Notes under the pieces: generated by a model
The model's input: only the letters and a program-made list of their open reading frames with translations
Databases searched by the model: none
Told to the model about the DNA's origin: nothing
Shown: one piece after another, positions 61,945 to 64,000 of the stretch
Layout of the letters: every line of letters starts with the position of its first letter
How positions within the stretch are numbered: the first letter of the stretch is position 1
Source of the DNA: Betaproteobacteria bacterium UKL13-2
GTDB lineage: Bacteria; Pseudomonadota; Gammaproteobacteria; Burkholderiales; Usitatibacteraceae
Direction of reading: 5' to 3'
Assembly: GCA_001602455.1 (NCBI GenBank)
Contig: CP012157.1
Location: 2,537,733 to 2,601,732, forward strand
Length of the DNA stretch: 64,000 bases
Program-made: the position numbers and the translations under genes

Positions 61945-63162
61945 CTAAGCGAGAAAATCAATCGGTGCGAAGTTGCCGTTCAAGACGTTCGCCGCATCGA
62001 GCCCCCACCAGCGCGAAATGATCGTGCTGTAAGCTGAACGGAAGTCCACCGCAAACGGCAAATTGCCATTTCCATCCAATCGACCTAATGCAGGCGGTGC
62101 GCCATAAATGCCACCGTGCACCTTGCCACCCAATGCAAAGTGCACATTTGCCGTGCCATGGTCAGTACCGCCGCTTTGATTTTCCTTCGGTCGGCGACCA
62201 AACTCACAATAAGTCATGATCATTGTGGAGTCCCATCGATTTAACTCTTGCAGAGCTGACTTCAGCGCGGCAATGCCCTCTGCAAGGTCACGTAGCAAAT
62301 TGGCCTGTGCGCCCTGCTGGTTGGCGTGAGTGTCGAATCCACCGAGCGTCAGGCGAATCACCCCAATACCCGCGTGGCTTGCCACCAGTTGCGCGGTAGT
62401 ACGAATCTGCCCAGCAAAGCCGCTGGTCGGAAAAACTGTTTTGAATTGGTAGTTCGTATTGAGCCTTGATGCCGCATGGACGACTTCCGACTCGACTGCA
62501 AGAATATGTCTAAGCGCGGCATTGCGCTCATCTTTACCAGCCTGCGCCAGCTTGGCGGTACGCAAAAACTGTGTGGTATCCGCCAAAGCAATGGTTCTCA
62601 CCGCCTGACCGGACAACGGCCCCATATCATTTGAACCAACGACCACACCATCGGCCGCGTATGCTCTTGGCGTAGGATTCTGTGCAAACGTCCGCGCTAA
62701 CCAACCAGCGTCAAGGTACTCCTCGCTGCGCGATGCGGTATCCCATATCTCGATGGAACGAAAATGCGAGAGATTGGCGTTTGGATATCCCAGCCCCTGT
62801 ATCACAGCGAGCTCTTTGCTTTCCCACATGGGCAGCAGCGGCTTGAGAGATGGATGCAGGGCTTCCGTTTCAGTCAGATTCAACAGCGTGGTGCGGTCCA
62901 AACCAACTCGCGGACGCAATTGCTGATATAGCGGATCATTTAACGGTACCACCGTATTCAGGCCATCATTTGCGCCCTTGAGTTCGATCAAGACAAGCAA
63001 GTTACTGTACGGTGAGTTCGGCAACGGCGCTGGTGCCTTCACCGACGCTGCGGAAGGGCTCTGCGCCCATGCCACGCCATTGGTCTGGCCAAACAACGGC
63101 AGCGACGCGGTAATCGTCCCCATCCCCGCAGTGCGCAAAAAATCTCGACGGTTCATGTTCAT
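61945..63162 (-). CDS. DUF1501-family Tat-exported protein
   Basis: 405 aa with a twin-arginine signal (NRRDFLRTAGMGTITASLPL, cleavage expected near AWAQS). The body matches the DUF1501 family (LLVLIELKGANDGLNTVVPL; GGFDTHANQQGAQANLL; TYCEFGRRPKENQSGGTDHG), related to sulfatase/alkaline-phosphatase-like folds. It always pairs with a DUF1800 gene, as here (10 bp upstream). Biological role unknown. Confidence 0.92.
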   Translation of the reverse strand: MNMNRRDFLRTAGMGTITASLPLFGQTNGVAWAQSPSAASVKAPAPLPNSPYSNLLVLIELKGANDGLNTVVPLNDPLYQQLRPRVGLDRTTLLNLTETEALHPSLKPLLPMWESKELAVIQGLGYPNANLSHFRSIEIWDTASRSEEYLDAGWLARTFAQNPTPRAYAADGVVVGSNDMGPLSGQAVRTIALADTTQFLRTAKLAQAGKDERNAALRHILAVESEVVHAASRLNTNYQFKTVFPTSGFAGQIRTTAQLVASHAGIGVIRLTLGGFDTHANQQGAQANLLRDLAEGIAALKSALQELNRWDSTMIMTYCEFGRRPKENQSGGTDHGTANVHFALGGKVHGGIYGAPPALGRLDGNGNLPFAVDFRSAYSTIISRWWGLDAANVLNGNFAPIDFLA

Positions 63163-63171
63163 CTTGCCACT

Positions 63172-64000
63172 TTATTTCAGTTGATAGGCTGGATCAGTCA
63201 CGAACGCGCGCGCCCAGTCCGCTGGCTTGGTACTGGATGGCATTGATGATGGTGTCATCGGCAAGACCAATTTCGCCATCATCGAGATCCCGTCGCGGGT
63301 GTTGGTGTTGGCGTACGCAACGCTGGATGACCAGCGATCAAGGTTCCAGTTCAGTGCCGCCATTGCACGTTCGGCCCTCCGCTGCTGGCGCTGCACGCGT
63401 CCTAGTGGTGGTGGCGTGCCGCTACGTTCAGCCATTTCATCGAGTGCATTCATCACAGACTCCATGCGATCTTCATTCTTAAAAAGACGATCGATGAATT
63501 GCTTGCGCCCAAGTAGGGTTGCCGTGTTGATCCATGCTTGACCACCGGGCCACCCCTTCACATTCGGCGGGGCAAACACGTTTTGCCCGAGCAATGCGGA
63601 CGCAAATACAAATGGCCGAAGATTTGACGTTTGAATATCAAACTGTTTCATTGTGCCGACCACATATTCAACTGGAGACTTGACCAAGGTCGCACGATTC
63701 TCGGCGGCGTAAAACGCATCCGTGGTCAGGATTGCTTTCATCAGCGTTGAGATGTTGTATCCCGACTTGCGGAAAACATCAGCAATGCGATTCACCTCGG
63801 CAGTATCTGGCGACGGCGAGACAAACTCTTTCCACAGCTTACGTGTGATGAATTGCGCCGTTTCTGGTCGACGTAATAATAGATCTAACGCTTGGTCACC
63901 CTCAAAGTACGCTTTCTTGCCGAAAATCGACTTCATCCCTGGGTCGTGAGCACCACGCCGGAACAAAAATTCGCCCGTCTCTCGGTCCACCGACCAGCCG
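63172..64000 (-). CDS. DUF1800-family protein (N-terminus beyond window edge)
   Basis: The visible 276 or so codons are open to the end of the window. The C-terminal part of DUF1800 is clear: LDLLLRRPETAQFITRKLWK, IADVFRKSGYNISTLMKAIL, LLGQNVFAPPNVKGWPGGQA. Partner of the DUF1501 protein downstream. The start and any signal peptide are outside the window. Confidence 0.92.
   Translation of the reverse strand, partial: GWSVDRETGEFLFRRGAHDPGMKSIFGKKAYFEGDQALDLLLRRPETAQFITRKLWKEFVSPSPDTAEVNRIADVFRKSGYNISTLMKAILTTDAFYAAENRATLVKSPVEYVVGTMKQFDIQTSNLRPFVFASALLGQNVFAPPNVKGWPGGQAWINTATLLGRKQFIDRLFKNEDRMESVMNALDEMAERSGTPPPLGRVQRQQRRAERAMAALNWNLDRWSSSVAYANTNTRDGISMMAKLVLPMTPSSMPSSTKPADWARAFVTDPAYQLK

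Overview
The window is a chromosomal segment of a betaproteobacterium that I cannot name to genus. The assignment rests on three things: flagellar control by FlhD/FlhC, a chemotaxis set with both CheZ and CheD, and two gene orders known from that class (recN-nadK-hrcA-hemH-grpE-dnaK-dnaJ and tldD-nitrilase-yhdP-glnE). Base composition is moderately GC-rich, apart from one clearly A+T-rich island at about 47.9-49.06 kb.

Layout. 1-7.3 kb (minus strand): flhA (cut by the window edge), flhB, cheZ, cheY, motB, motA, flhC, flhD. 7.4-13.6 kb (plus): two flagellin genes, fliD, fliS, fliT and a PilZ flagellar brake (ycgR). 13.7-25.4 kb: fliE (minus), then divergent fliFGHIJK and fliLMNOPQR (plus). 25.5-32.6 kb (minus): a chemotaxis operon read as small CheZ-like protein, cheY2, cheA, HDOD protein, cheR, cheD, cheB. 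No cheW or receptor gene is present. 32.8-34.6 kb: a REC-histidine kinase and a LuxR-type regulator. 34.7-45 kb (minus): a frameshifted btuF-like gene, a DAHP synthase gene with an aromatic leader peptide and attenuator, msrB with an out-of-frame Tat leader, a YcxB-like membrane protein, tldD, a nitrilase-family gene and a frameshifted yhdP. 45.1-47.8 kb: glnE. 47.9-49.2 kb: A+T-rich island of SUKH and other immunity-like remnants plus an IS5-family relic. 49.4-61.9 kb: recN, nadK, hrcA, hemH, a DUF1631 gene, a holin-like membrane protein, grpE, dnaK, a four-helix-bundle cassette and dnaJ. 61.9-64 kb: a DUF1501/DUF1800 pair.

Regulation visible in the sequence. Sigma-28 type promoters with -10 elements of the form GCCGA(A/T) precede cheY, motA, fliC and fliD. 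Sigma-32 promoters precede grpE and dnaK. A factor-independent terminator ends flhDC. A transcription attenuator whose leader peptide reads Tyr-Phe-Trp-Tyr-Tyr-Phe precedes the DAHP synthase gene.

The observations I rate highest are: (1) that aromatic attenuator; (2) a 147-residue CheZ-like candidate phosphatase carrying DxxxQ and a C-terminal AGDIELF tail, of which GDIELF is also the end of CheD; (3) a five-copy dispersed repeat that in four copies begins at the stop codon of a neighbouring gene; (4) a 66-bp palindrome lying in frame inside glnE; (5) a decayed immunity island; (6) a four-helix-bundle cassette bounded by inverted repeats filling the dnaK-dnaJ gap. Several genes (btuF-like, yhdP, Tat leader of msrB, four-helix-bundle gene) carry single frameshifts in or beside homopolymers, so sequencing error must be weighed against true decay.
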